A DNA stretch of 64,000 nucleotides, taken from NCBI GenBank assembly GCA_008828725.1, contig MEHQ01001561.1, positions 1 to 64,000 on the forward strand, read 5' to 3'. Both the position numbers and the translations under genes were made by a program. The DNA comes from Saccharina japonica (Eukaryota > Sar > Phaeophyceae > Laminariales > Laminariaceae). Under the pieces are notes generated by a model, which had not been told where the DNA came from, did not search any database, and saw only the letters and a list, made by a program, of their open reading frames with translations. Below are positions 47,701 to 59,059 of the stretch, one piece after another. Positions within the stretch are counted from its first letter, which is position 1. Every line of letters starts with the position of its first letter.

Positions 47701-49786
47701 GCCCAAAAACGATACGGTATACGTAGTAGGAAATTGATGTCGAAATCGTTTGGATTGCACGTCAAGTTAATACGTCTCGGCGACTTAGCACGACGTACGA
47801 GTACCTACCCCATTCGTTTCCTCTATAAATAGAACTACTGTCCAAAGCTGCCTAAGCTGTGCAGATAGGCTGAGGCACATATGTACGTAAAAAAAGTGCG
47901 ATTGCCCTAAAAAACGCCCCAGGTTAGCGTGTTGCCAGCGGCAGGTCTAGGGCTAGCATGGCGTTTGTCATATTCACTGGCGTCGGACGGAACCCCCTTC
48001 CTCCTTCCTCCTTTTGGCGGAGGCTCCAAGCGTTGGACAACCCCAACCCATTTTGTTCAGCTAAGGGGCCTCGGATGCAGTAACAAATATCATCTGCATC
48101 AATATCTGACCAGGGTTTGGGGTCAAGTATCCCCCCACATGGAACAAACGGGTTGCTTCTGTCGCAGTGCGACATTAGTTGCTATTACTTGCAAACTGCT
48201 GCTGTGCGTACTGTAGAGCTTATCGCAGGTCACACATTCAATTTCTCAACTGCAGTATGGCCAAGCATCTCGCGCTCGTACAGACACGTACACCTAGCAA
48301 CTCCGACTAGAGCGCACATTGTGTACTCACGTGACTGAGTATGGTCTTCTGCTCTATGCGAGTCTCCCACGGCAATATCTTGACTTCTGTTTGCTTCAGG
48401 CCGGCGTCCTCTGCGTAACACGAACGAAGACAGGTGTAAATAAAGTACTCGAGGTATATGCCAATCCGAATCAATAACATGTGCTGTGGTCGGCGATTGG
48501 TCAAAGGACAGCAACAAGTCCGTGGCAAGAAGGCATTTGCCCTATTGATGTATTAATAGTAGCCATGACGGGTTGCTTGGAAGCGAGTACACTAAATAGC
48601 TAAGCATTGTAGTGATATTATTAATAGTATAATACACATTACATACAGTTCCAGACAGAGTGGTAGGTAAATACTCCCAAACAGACATTGTGACAGAACG
48701 CGTGCCCCCAGAAAATCAGAGTTGTGGTGGCTGCTGCTATACGTTGGTATCAGTGTCGCTGCCGGTAGCTGTAGTGGCTGGGTAGGTGGGTGGGTGGATG
48801 AATGGGTGACTGGGTGGGTGGGGGTGAGTGGGTCGGCGGGTGGGTGAGTAGCAAGGACTCGTATCAGTGCTGCTGCTAGCAGTACTCGTATCATACGTAC
48901 TCGTAGTATAGGCGCAAAACGATGGTGTTTTCTTCAAGGTGCACTCGTACTGCTTGTGAGTCTTTATGTGTGGTTGTGTGGGTGCGTGTCCTGCTGATGC
49001 TGCTGTGATCCGCTGCTGCTGGACTAGTGTGGTTGTGTGGGTGTGTGCTGATGATGCTGCTGTGATGCTGGTCGGTGATGCTGGTGGTGTTACGTATGGG
49101 TGATCGTACCGTATGGCATGGCGTTTTTGTTGGGTGGGGGCTCGTTGGTGACGGAATTCATACTAGTCCCAGTAAGGATTTATGTGCCAGATCCCGGGGT
49201 CTTCAAAAAATGACCCCAAATCTTCGCTTGAGATCTCCGCTCTAGGTCTCGCTTCATAATTATGTAGTGATATGCATTATGTGGCGACGGAAAACATAAG
49301 AGCAAACTCTTAGGAACATTCATATATGAGAAGGGAGGGCGTATGGCAAGGTGTAGGAACGTGGCTTCCGGCACCGTGATGCTCAAGGGGGGGAAAATTG
49401 AGGTACGACACTGTACTCATAGCATGTTAGTTCGTACACCAGTTCTGCTCTAGCAATACAGCACGTGGGGCACCTTAATCTCAAAAGGTGAACACAATAC
49501 TCATATACTTGTCTATACAGAAGTGCTAGTATGGAAGGTCACCTTGCTTGATTTTCGTTTCCTCCGACACAATGTCGTCTTCAACATTCTGGATAACCTT
49601 GCCGATGTCCTGATACGAAGGGGAAGCAGGGCAGACATCACAGCAGTATTAGTCCCGTAGTCCAAGATGACAAGAAGTCGCATGATAGCATACGTATGTA
49701 CTGCTGTAGTACACTTACACTTGTGCTGGTACCAGGCATTGGGCACCTTCCAAACAGAGCCCAGCAGTGTTGAGGACAAAATGATG
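44718..49786 (-). CDS. BSD-domain protein, seven-exon gene (5' end incomplete)
   Basis: Exons in reading order are 49786-49747, 49609-49543, 48410-48331, 47568-47488, 46994-46725, 45772-45649 and 44836-44718. All have GT-AG borders and phases agree at every junction. The product reads LSSTLLGSVWK/DIGKVIQNVEDDI, KILPWETRIEQKTIL, KVLSLSLEESNFTTAPP, then a BSD domain in the 90-codon exon: HINVAVKMLSLDPNLAKIHA and PEKTFWHHYFSRVAALR, with the family's FW..YF..RV signature. A Ser/Glu/Asp/Pro-rich part and an acidic tail ending LEAEIAAELGEG and TAA follow. The order (PW motif, NF..PP, BSD, acidic tail) resembles SYAP1-like and plant BSD proteins. BSD modules are found in TFIIH p62 and in signalling or trafficking proteins, and the exact role is unknown. 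About 255 residues are placed. The start codon and the acceptor of the 47568 exon are less certain. Confidence 0.88.
48772..48860. repeat. GGGT-rich low-complexity tract
   Basis: GGTGGGTGGGTGG-type sequence within the second intron of the BSD gene. Poly-Pro/Thr/His frames across it are artefacts. Confidence 0.85.
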
Positions 49787-50016
49787 CTGGGAAGTGGAGA
49801 CTGGACTCAAGCGCACGTAAACGGACAGCACAAAGGATAAGGCATCTCCAAGGCTCACCAGGCATCCGAGCCTATGGAGACGGTAAGTTTTAGGGTCCGT
49901 ACGTACTCACATCAGCGCTACGAGTATACACATATAATATGTACTAGGGAATAAAAGGCCCTCCCGCCCCCACGGCGGTAGGGCCAGATTGATGCATGTA
50001 GAATATGAAGATTATA

Positions 50017-50811
50017 TACTTCCTCTGTCTCATAAGTTAGGGTACCAAAATTTGTACGAGCCCTTAACCGTGTCCGATCTGTTTTTCGATTTTTTTTATT
50101 GAAATCTTCGGTGTTTTTTCAGTAAAAAACATGTTTTTCAAGTGAAAAACATGTTTTTCACTAGAAAAACATGTTTTTCAAAGTAGAAAAACACATGTTT
50201 TTCAGAAAAACACATGTTTTTCTAGTCACATGTTTTTCACTAGAAAAACATGAAAAACATGTTTTTCTATTAATAGTGAAAAACATGTTTTTTTTTCCAG
50301 CTGGCGCTTGAACCATGCGGCCGAACGGCCCAAAAAAAACAGTCGGCCCAAAAACGGTCGTATTTCACGCGTTTCCCACGGGAAAGAAAGTGTCGGAAAA
50401 ACAAAAAAAAACAAAGTTAAAATGAATCGTCCCGCCATCACTGGGACTCGATGCCAGCCACGCATAAGCCTTCTCGAAGGCCTCCTTATCGTATTCTACC
50501 ACCCTTTCCAACGTCCCCTCCCTCTGCCGCTTCCTCACTCCGGTATGCTCCACACTAAAGTCGTTATCGCCCATCTAAAAAAGAACCCCAAAAACAATTC
50601 TCAAAAATATACACAAAAACAGGCCAAAATAGGGTGTATATTTTGACCCATTTTAGGTACAGAAGTAGATTTTCGTTTTTTCTCTTTTTCTATAGCTTCA
50701 TCTTTGTTTAATCTTTCTACCGAACCCGACTATGCTACCATCACCAACACGGTTGCACCCAGACAATGTATTTCATTTAGGTACCCTAACTTATGAGACA
50801 GAGGAAGGAGT
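50017..50811. mobile_element. Stowaway/mariner-like element
   Basis: Inverted ends of about 28 bases: CTTCCTCTGTCTCATAAG and TTAGGGTACC at 50019-50046, with the complement at 50780-50808. Flanking TA is consistent with a TA target duplication. The 50120-50300 part is a run of CATGTTTTTC/GAAAAACATG inverted repeats. It holds a short minus-strand ORF at 50574-50365 but no recognisable DDD/DDE transposase, so it is non-autonomous. Confidence 0.8.
50365..50574 (-). CDS. Short ORF inside the Stowaway/mariner-like element
   Basis: A 69-codon ATG frame gives MGDNDFSVEHTGVRKRQR and then a Glu/Lys-rich helix-like stretch ending KAYAWLAS. Its composition looks coding. It may be a remnant of a transposase N terminus or of a captured host gene. 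No domain can be named. Confidence 0.35.
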   Translation of the reverse strand: MGDNDFSVEHTGVRKRQREGTLERVVEYDKEAFEKAYAWLASSPSDGGTIHFNFVFFCFSDTFFPVGNA

Positions 50812-51419
50812 TATGTCAGTGGAGGCTTCTGTTCAAAAGGGAAATAAGAAGGATGGACACTAATTGTGGAGACAGATTAGGAGATAAGGGCGAATAAGTA
50901 GAAACGGTAGAGGTTCAAACCATGCAGTTCGTTTTATGGTAAATCTATCTTTTCAATTTAATGTCTTGAGATAGTTGGCCAGGGGCGGGGGAGGGGGGGA
51001 CCCCTGGCTGCTTCCGAAGAGTGTTTTTTTTAGTCGAACGACAGCAGGCTAGCTAGTTGCTGTTGCACTGCTGCATCCAGTGTGCGCGCTTGCCGAGCCG
51101 TTGATTTATCCGCCGATGCCGCTGCTGCACCAGCTCTGAGAGAAAGGCGGATGATACATACGAGCTAACAGCAAATCATGTATGTATACCTTCCACGCAG
51201 CCGTGTCCGCCGATGCAGCGAAAGGCAGGCCATACGTATTCATACAACATATCAGATATGCATACTCGTACAACCAGCATCTGTCGCGAGTAGCACCCGA
51301 TAGACCAAAACGCACACTGTAATGGCGGACGGTCTTATCAAGTGGTGCATGCGGTGAAAACTTAGCACGTACTATTGCTGTAACTACTACCACTGCAGGG
51401 GGTTTGCGGCTGACGCCGC

Positions 51420-52262
51420 CCGATCAACGAATCGAAACCAAGACCTTGGTAGTGGCTGCCAGTGGGCGTTAGAAGGACGCCTACTTGCTGTTGAATGATG
51501 AATACGTAGAGTATGTGATTACGAATTTCCTTCACCATTCTCAAGTACACAACAGACAGGGTAGCAGCACGCCGCAGTGGGGAGGCGGTAGAGGCATGCT
51601 GGTAGAGAGCATTGGTTTTGCCGTACGAGTAGTGGTATGTAGTGGTTGATCAATGAATCGAAACCAAGACCTTGGTAGTGGCTGCCAATGCGCGTTAGAA
51701 GGACGCCTACCTGCTGTCGAATGGTTAGAAGAGGATGTGGTCACGCATTTCTTTCACTATTCTCATATTAAACACCAGACAGGGTAGTAGCGGCACGCCG
51801 CAGTGGGTAGGAGGTAGAGGCATGCTGGTAGAGAGCATGAATATTGCCGTACGAGTACGTAGTAGTATGCAGTGGTTGATCAATGAATCGAAACCAAGAC
51901 CTAGGTAGTGGCTGCCAGTGGGCGTTAGAAGGACGCTTACTTGCTGTTGAATGATTAATACGTGATTACGCATTTCCTTCGCCATCCTCATAGTTAACAC
52001 CAGACAGGGTAGCAGCACACCGCAGTGGGGAGGCGGTAGAGGCATGCTGGCAGAGAGTATTAATGTCGCCGTACGAGTAGTGGTCCATATGTAGTTGTTC
52101 ATCAATTAATCGAAACCAAGACCTTGGTAGTGGCTGCCAGTGGGTGTTAAAAGGATTAATAGAGGTTGTGATTATGCATTTCCTTCACCATTATCATGGT
52201 AAAAACCAGACAGGGTAGCAGTACGCAGCAGTCGAGAGGCGGTAGAGGCATGCTGGTAAAGA
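51420..52262 (+). repeat. Four tandem units of about 230 bp
   Basis: Units start near 51420, 51650, 51886 and 52105. Each has AATCGAAACCAAGACCT, GGTAGTGGCTGCCAGTGGG, CACCAGACAGGGTAGCAG and GGCGGTAGAGGCATGCTGG. Divergence is modest. The last unit runs directly into the (TAG)n tract. Confidence 0.88.
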
Positions 52263-52320
52263 GCATTAATAGTAGTAAAAGTAACAGTAATAGTAGTAAT
52301 AGTAATAGTAGTAATAGTAA

Positions 52321-52415
<95 letters not shown>

Positions 52416-52430
52416 ATAGTAATAGTGTAG
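52263..52430. repeat. (TAG)n / (TAA TAG)n microsatellite
   Basis: Mostly pure TAG repeats for about 165 bases. Poly-Leu and poly-Ser frames here are artefacts. Confidence 0.95.
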
Positions 52431-52522
52431 TATAGGAGAGCATTAATAAAACATTAATATTGCGAGTAGTGATGATGCAATAGAAAATCATACCAGGTAA
52501 CATATAATATTCGGCTGCTATT

Positions 52523-52795
52523 TAACAATGGGGGGGGCGATGCTGCTCTAGTCGAGTGGAGATTGCGGGCGTGTAGTTCAGTTTTGGACACGCATAACAT
52601 GCTATAGGGATCTTAGGTGTACCTCTTCGGGCTTGTGTATCCTTTCCCTGCTACGTGTGCGTGTTCGTTAGGATTCTCTGATGGCTCGAGCACTTTAGTG
52701 ACCACGGGCTGTGATCTTGCTAGATTAGACTACAGGGATTAGCAACTGAAACGAGTTTAATGTGAAGACAACAACAACAGCAACAACAACATTAA
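52523..52795 (+). mobile_element. (CAA)n-tailed retroposon-like repeat, second copy
   Basis: It begins with a G run and CGATGCTGCT, and ends GTGAAGACAACAACAACAGC and more CAA units. It is the plus-strand counterpart of 33891-34172. The tail is followed within about 10 bases by a SINE head. Confidence 0.72.
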
Positions 52796-52801
52796 ATATT
52801 A

Positions 52802-53150
52802 GCCGGTCGCTCCGGCAGGCTACGAGTAGCAGGTAACCACGAAGCCTGTTAAAGTCAAGATCGTGAGTTCGAGCCGCCCCGAGAGCATGCTCGTATACAC
52901 AGATAAGGACTTTTCTTCGCAAAAAATATCTTGACTAGCGGAAAACGCGAGAGCGTGAGTTAGCAAAATTCGATGCAAATCGACGAGCGTTGGGAAGGCT
53001 GAACCCTCTGCGCGATAAAAATCTAGGCAAGAACCGTAGTGGGGGAGGAAGGAGAGGAGCCTACTTTGTGACCCCGGATCTGAGTTACGAGGGAGAAAAG
53101 ACAGAAGTGCGAACATAATAAATGGGATGGAAAAAAAACTAAAAAAACAT
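52802..53150 (+). mobile_element. tRNA-derived SINE, near full length
   Basis: The head is CCGGTCGCTCCGGCAGGCTA, with a B-box-like GAGTTCGAGCCGCCC at 52865. The body includes TGCGCGATAAAAATCTAGGC, ACTTTGTGACCCCGGATCTG and AATAAATGGGATGGA plus an A-rich tail. It is more diverged from the 24985 copy, especially after the B box. Confidence 0.82.
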
Positions 53151-53527
53151 ATTAATCTTAGTACAGCAAGTACTGGTATTAATAGTACAGCAGTACAGCA
53201 GTAGTACGACGTATACGTATACGTATCATACCATACATACGTATTACTGTCAGTTCTGAAACGAACGTTCCGAGAAACATATAAAATATATTAATAGTGA
53301 AACGCTACGTTGTGAAAGTAGTATATACGAGTATTATGATATATTTAGTACAGCAGTAGTGATAGAGTAGCGGAAGGTGGCGAAGTGATAGCGAAATCTC
53401 GATTAGCGTATGGCACGGTAGGCGCGGAGGAAGATGAACCAATGAGCAGAACGGCGAACAGCTTATTGCTAACGATTTTTACAATGTATAGTAAGACTAC
53501 TGCTGACTAAGGTACTATTAATAGAGC

Positions 53528-53650
53528 ATGCTCGACGAGCCGTGGAGTCGCAAACTCATGGTCCCAACTACCAGAATGCCAGGTATTGATGTCGACGCGA
53601 CCATGCCCTCGCGGAAGCTATCGTGTGGGGGGGAGTGCGAGTGCTGTCTT
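53528..53650 (+). repeat. About 115-bp repeat shared with 55765-55880
   Basis: Both copies have ACTCATGGTCCCAACT, GATGTCGACGCGACCATG or a close variant, and CTATCGTGTGGGGGGGAG. Here it is followed by a (CATA)n tract at 53680-53762. Confidence 0.7.
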
Positions 53651-53679
53651 ACGCACTCGTATACTCGTACCCGCGCATA

Positions 53680-53762
53680 CATACATACATACATACATAC
53701 ATACATACATACATACATACATACATACATACATACATACATACATACATACATACATACAC
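53680..53762. repeat. (CATA)n microsatellite
   Basis: Pure ATAC repeats for about 80 bases, of the same type as the tract in the RCE1 intron. Confidence 0.95.
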
Positions 53763-53765
53763 ATA

Positions 53766-53950
53766 AGACATACTTACTTTTGTCTTTCTTCCCAAATCGC
53801 CGGGTTGACACCATCCCTGGCCTCTCAGGCCTCCCACTTCGACACCGCCTCCTTCGATTACTTGCCGGACCTCTCTCTACTTTCCGGGCTTTCCGCGGGA
53901 CGGGAGGGGTTCCCAGCGTATTCGGAGGGCTTTCCCGCCCGGGGTCTAAC
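53766..53950 (+). mobile_element. Hairpin-ended repeat family, 5' fragment
   Basis: It starts ACATACTTACTTTTGTCTTTC and includes CCTCAGGCCTCCCACTTCGA and TACTTGCCGGACCTCTCTCT, like the start of the copies at 56300 and 61345, then diverges. Confidence 0.65.
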
Positions 53951-54289
53951 CCCTACACTAAAATCAAGTCAAATATCCACACTAATTTCAAGATAAAAAT
54001 ATCCATACTAAAATCAAGTAATGTTTTCAATACTAAAATCAAGTAATTTTTTTTTAAAGAGTCCCCAAAATGTGAAAATATGGAACTTCATAACTTCGGT
54101 CAGAATCGAAATCGGCCCACAACTTCGTGTGTTAGCGATTTTTGCACTAATTTCAATATAAAAAACTCGGACGAAATATCGACCGGAAAAAAAAAACGCC
54201 ACTGCTGTACGTACAAGGGCTGCGCATCCATGCCGGCGTTTTGTTTTGTGTCCGCTCTACGTACGTACGAGTATGTGCTGCTACTTTCT

Positions 54290-55655
54290 GGACTGCTGCT
54301 GTTGTTGCTGTCGCCTCCTTCGATTGCTTGCCGGACCTCTCTCTACTTTCTAGCCTTTCTTTGTTTCCTACATGTTTTTTCGCGAGAGCCTTTTCGGTGT
54401 TGTGTTCGTACGTGTACCCATAGCACGGCCGCGTGGGCGAGCCCGGAGCCATCGCGGGTATGGGCGGGCGCTGGCCAGTAGAGGGGGGGGCGGAAGGAAC
54501 GCGTTTGCCTTTTTCGTGGCTAGGCGTGGTGTGTCCATCGAGACACGAGGCAAGCATGAAGCGGCTTTGAATTCGTTGCTGCCCCTGCCAACAATCCAGC
54601 CTGCCCAAATTTATATGGGTCGGTTCTGACTGTAAAACAAAATTCAAGCAGTGCTTATTTCTCGAACAAATACTATGTACAGAGAGCGATTTTTTTACGA
54701 GTTTGAACACCAACATGGTCGAGCGCGCGAACGAGGGCCATGGTGAGCACCGGGCTTCACGCGAGGCGGACCACGGGGCTCACTAAGGCAGAGAGGCAGT
54801 AGAGCTCGACCCGGACCGAATCGATGGCGAGGTGATCGCGGGTGGGTGGAGAGCGTCGAGGCTGACAGGAATGACAGAGGTTCCAATTTTTTTTTCAAGA
54901 GCGCAACCATGACAGACCCGACGGCGCGGCGGCATTTTTTTTTTAAATCAAATTTTCGTGTTATCATACTTGATTTCCAATTTTTCCCGACCGTTTTTTT
55001 TTCGTTTTTGTTTTTCGCTCTTCTGTCGTTTTGTTCGAGTACGAGTGAATATGTATCATACGTCTTTCTCAGTTTTGTGGGTTTTGTTTTTCGCAAATCA
55101 CAACTAGACGACCGCGTGCTGTGCTTTCTCTTTCATACAAAGTACGAAGTACTGCTGTTGTAATACCACACATACCAGGTAATCACGAAAAAGGCACAAA
55201 TTACACCCAGCAGGCAGCGAGGCGCCGTGCTGTGAGCCGTGTTGCTGTACTGCCGTTTTGTTCGAGTACGAGTATGTATCAGACTTCTGTCTCAGTTTTG
55301 TGGGTTTTGTTTTTCGTATTTCACAACTTGACGACCGCGTGCTGTGCTTTCTCTTTCATACAAAGTACGGAGTACTGCTGTTGTACTACCACACCTACCA
55401 GGTAATCACGAAAAAGGCACAAATCACACCCAGCAGGCAGCGCGGCGCCGTGCTGTGAGCCGTGTTGCTGAATTTTCTCTTCCGAGCATACGAGTACAGC
55501 GTTGTTGTCCTGGAGCCTGGAGCTCTTGGCATTTGCAAGTCGCCTGTTTCCGCCTCAATTTATGTGCCACCTGTGGCTTTCTTTCACGATATGTTGTGAT
55601 GTCCTTGACGAGCGAGCGTAGCGGGCGGAACCGCCCGCTACGCGAAGCGCCTTGT
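54290..55655 (+). mobile_element. Hairpin-ended repeat family, copy 2
   Basis: It aligns from the GATTGCTTGCCGGACCTCTC part through the GTGTGTCCATCGAGACACGA and CGACCCGGACCGAATCGATG blocks to the GC-rich hairpin at 55612-55650. An internal unit of about 225 bp (TTTTGTTCGAGTACGAGT to CGTGTTGCTG) is duplicated in tandem at 55025 and 55250, unlike the other copies. Confidence 0.78.
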
Positions 55656-56299
55656 ACATACATACATACATACATACATACCTGGCAGTACGAGTCCTGG
55701 CATCTGGTATATATCGCAGATGCTATCGTGTGTGGGTGTATGACGTGTTATTGTGTTGCGCATATGATAAACTCATGGTCCCAACTGCCAGATTGCCAGG
55801 TATCAATGTCGACGCGACCATGCTCTCCCGGAAGTTATCGTGTGGGGGGGTGTACGAGTGCTGCTGTCTTATGTACTCGTATATCATACTATTAATAGTA
55901 TCTGAACATATAATACGTACCTGGCAGTATACGAGTCCTGGTACCTGGTATATCTCGTGGATGCCATCGTGTATAGGTGTATGGCGTGTTGTGTTTCGGC
56001 GTACTATGCGCTGACTGATACCTGGTATCTCCCGTCGATGCTACTCGTACGTATCGTGTGGAGATTGCCCTATCAAAATACATAGATAGAGCGGCACAAC
56101 CTCTACAATGTTGAACCGTAACATGTTTGTCAATTGATTCGTCGAAACGTAACTACGGTACTCGTCGTACATACTGTACTGTACCAGAAAACACACCTAC
56201 GACGGGGGATTCGTGTCATCAACTCTATGATAGAGCTCGACGGTGTGATACACCATCAGCATACCATCGCCAGGTACGTATACGATACAACTTACCATA

Positions 56300-57622
56300 G
56301 ACATACTTACTTTTGTCTATCTGAGGGATCCCTCATCCCTGCACTCTCAGAGCTCCCACTTCGACACCGCTTCCTTTCCATTTACTTGATTAATTGCCGG
56401 AGCTTGCCTCCCTGTCTTTGTTTCCCATCATTTTTTGTTCGCGAGAGCCTTTTTATTTCTCGGTTTTGGGTTCGTGAGAGCACGGCAGCGCGGGCGAGCC
56501 CGGCACCATCGCGGGTAGGGGAGGGCGCTGGCCAGTAGAGGGGGGGGGTGAAAGGGGCGTGGTCGCCTTTTTCGTGGCTAGGCGTGGTGTGTCCATCGAG
56601 ACACGAGGGAAGCATGAAAGGGCTTTGTCTGCGTTGCTACTGGTGGTGCGAATCCACTATTTCCGAAATTGTAAGGATCGTTTCTTCGTGTAAAATAATA
56701 TTCAAGCGGTGCTTATTTTTCAACCAAATAGTATTCACAGAGAGATCTGGAGAGACAGCCAGGTGGTTTGAACACCATAATGCTCGAGCGGGCGAACGAG
56801 GGCCACGGTGAGCACCGGGCTTCACGCGAGGCGGGTCACGGGGCTCACTGGGGCAGAGAGGCAGTAGAGCTCGACCCGGACCGAATCGATGGCGAGGTGA
56901 TCGCGGGGGAGCGGGTAGCATCGAGGGTGACAGAACGTGTGACAGTCGTTTTAACTTTTTTGTTTTTTGAGCGGCGCAATCACGATATGTCATTTGGAGT
57001 ATTCGTGTTTCGTGTGTGATTCGAGATGTACATGATTTGTTTTTTTTCCGACCGTTTTTTTTCGTTTTTGTTTCTCGCTCCTGTCTCATGTCGCTTTGTT
57101 CTTTGTTCGAGTATATACGAGTACGAGTACGACGAGTACGAGTACGTATACCCGTACGTACCTGTACGTCTTTCTATGTATCAGTTTCATTGTTTTTCGT
57201 ACTTCACAACTTGACGACCGTGCTGTGATGTGCTTTCTCTTTCATATTACAAGTACATACAAAGTAGGAAGTACGGAAGTACTGCTACTACTGCTGTTGT
57301 TGCACTACCACACATGATTACGACAAAGGCACGAATCACACCCACCCACAGCAGGCAGCGCAGCGCCGTGCTGTGACCGAACCGTGTTGCTGTGCTTTCT
57401 CTTTCGAACATACAGCTTTGTTGTCCTGGAGCATGGAGCTTATAATGTGTGCATCCCGAGCATGTTTTGCATGCATGTCAAGTCCGCCGTTTCTTCGCTG
57501 CACCATGAACCTCTTGGCATTTTCAAGTCGGTGCTTGCACTACATCATGAGCCTCTTCTGCCCCTTTCCTTGCGCGAGCGTAGCGGGCGGCGTCAGCCGC
57601 CCGCGGAGCGGAGCCCTTGTAC
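56300..57622 (+). mobile_element. Hairpin-ended repeat family, copy 3 (full length)
   Basis: It runs from ACATACTTACTTTTGTCTAT to the GCGGGCGGCGTCAGCCGCCC hairpin and CTTGTAC. It is very similar to copy 4 at 61345-62617 over the whole length. No terminal inverted repeats and no conserved long frame are seen, so it looks non-autonomous. Confidence 0.82.
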
Positions 57623-57869
57623 ATAGTACAATGTACTCATCCATACGTGGGTCTATGGGTCTATTCGTGTCGTACATATCATACCAGGCAACGCATATGT
57701 CAGGTACCACGACAAGGATTCGTCTCATCAGCTCTATGGTATCATACGTAGTTGATGGTATCATACAAGAAATAGACCATGCCTCGTCTCGTCAGCTCTA
57801 CGTATGATATCATACACAGCTGATCATACATACGTACCAGGTAGTTGATATCATACAAGAAATGAACCA

Positions 57870-58320
57870 TTTTTCAAGTTTGACATCGCTCGACAAATCC
57901 AACGAGTGTGTCATGAACCCTGAACGCCTGAACGGATCGCGCTGGTTAGGGGCTTCGACCCACCCTAGTATTACAGTTCTCACACCTCGGTCGATGATAT
58001 ATGGAGGGCGCCGACCAGGCGTCTGATGAAAAAACATTTGGCAGCTGATGTGTTGAAAACAGACGACAAAAACTCTCGATCCCTCTATGATATCATACGT
58101 AGATGACATCATACAAGAAATAAACCATGTTTCAAGTTTGACATCGATCGACAAACCCAACGAGTGCGTCATGAACTCTCAACGGATCGCGCTGGTTAGG
58201 GTCTCCGACCCACCCTAGTATCACAGATCTCACATGTGGCGGGCGCCGACCAGGTGTCTGACAAAAAAGCATCTGCCAGCTGATATGTCGAAAACAGACG
58301 ACAAAATTATTATATCCCTC
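57870..58320 (+). repeat. Tandem family of about 200-250 bp, first two units
   Basis: Units near 57878 and 58135 each have GACATCG.TCGACAAA, GAACGGATCGCGCTGGTTAG, CCGACCAGG.GTCTGA and AAACAGACGACAAAA. Two further units lie at 59060-59245 and 59285-59500, separated by about 700 bases including the element at 58502. 58330-58490 is unassigned. Confidence 0.85.
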
Positions 58321-58501
58321 TGATAGGATCTTCGACGGTTGCACTACGGAGCTCACAAAAGGTGATTTTCGAGTGTGTGAGAGATATGTTTAAAAAAAAA
58401 CAAGTTGATATTAAGGACAACTCTATTTTCGATTTATTATTTGGGCATCACGCTGTCTATATATAATAAATAGATACCTTGTTATGCATCAGGACATTCA
58501 C

Positions 58502-58793
58502 CAGTGCTCGTAAATCCGCCCTGCAGGGCGGATTTATGAGATCTGCCTCGCTTTTTTATACTGTTTTTAGTGTAGGACATTTTTTTTGCATTTTTTTAAT
58601 TCAACACCAATACTAACCCTAACCCTAACCCCAACCCACGATATACCAATCGATGTCGTGGTTAAGGGGTTAGAGTTAGGGTTAGTGTTGAATTAAAAAA
58701 AAAATGTAAAAAAATGCCCCCCACTAAAAACAGCATAAAAAAAGCGAGGCAGATCTCGTAAATCCGCCCTGCAGGGCGGATTTACGCGCGCTG
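58502..58793. mobile_element. Palindrome-ended miniature DNA transposon with telomere-like arms
   Basis: TIRs of about 65 bases begin CAGYGC and contain a perfect 26-base palindrome (TAAATCCGCCC, TGCA and the mirror), then GAGATCTGCCTCGC. The element is flanked by the direct repeat GGACATTCAC at 58492-58501 and 58794-58803. The inner arms carry inverted telomere-like runs (CTAACCCTAACCCTAACCCC and GTTAGGGTTAGTG). The loop is only about 40 bases. It has no coding capacity. Confidence 0.82.
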
Positions 58794-58799
58794 GGACAT

Positions 58800-58915
58800 T
58801 CACTGGGGCTCCGCCGTCTGTTGAAGGCGTGTTGCGCACAACTCGCGCCGCAGGCATGCTAACCCCCCGTAGGGGGGGCGGCGCGGGGGTGCGCCGGAGG
58901 GCCGCCGGAAGCCAC
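58800..58915 (+). repeat. GC-rich palindromic tract
   Basis: It contains CCCCCCGTAGGGGGGGCGGC and several CGCC/GGCG inversions, followed by GGGCTTCGCCC at 58980. Similar short hairpins (GTCGCCTACGGCGA, TTCGCCTCCTGCGGCGAA) occur at 60908-60985. No gene seen. Confidence 0.5.
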
Positions 58916-59059
58916 AAAATGCGATCCATATGGCAAATTTTACACGTCACGGGACAACTCAACGCGGACTTTAAATGCCCGGGCTTCGCCCACGCAATAC
59001 TCATGAAACTCCTGTGGTGGCAGGTTCTGGAGACAACTTTCATGAGAACCCTAGGTATA

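Larger units (their letters stand above)
49944..51030 (+). repeat. Dispersed repeat split by a nested transposon
   Basis: The left part, 49944-50016, matches 19415-19490. The right part, 50812-51030, matches 19500-19700, ending GGCCAGGGGCGGGGG and CTGGCTGCTTCC. The element at 50017-50811 lies between them. Confidence 0.6.
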
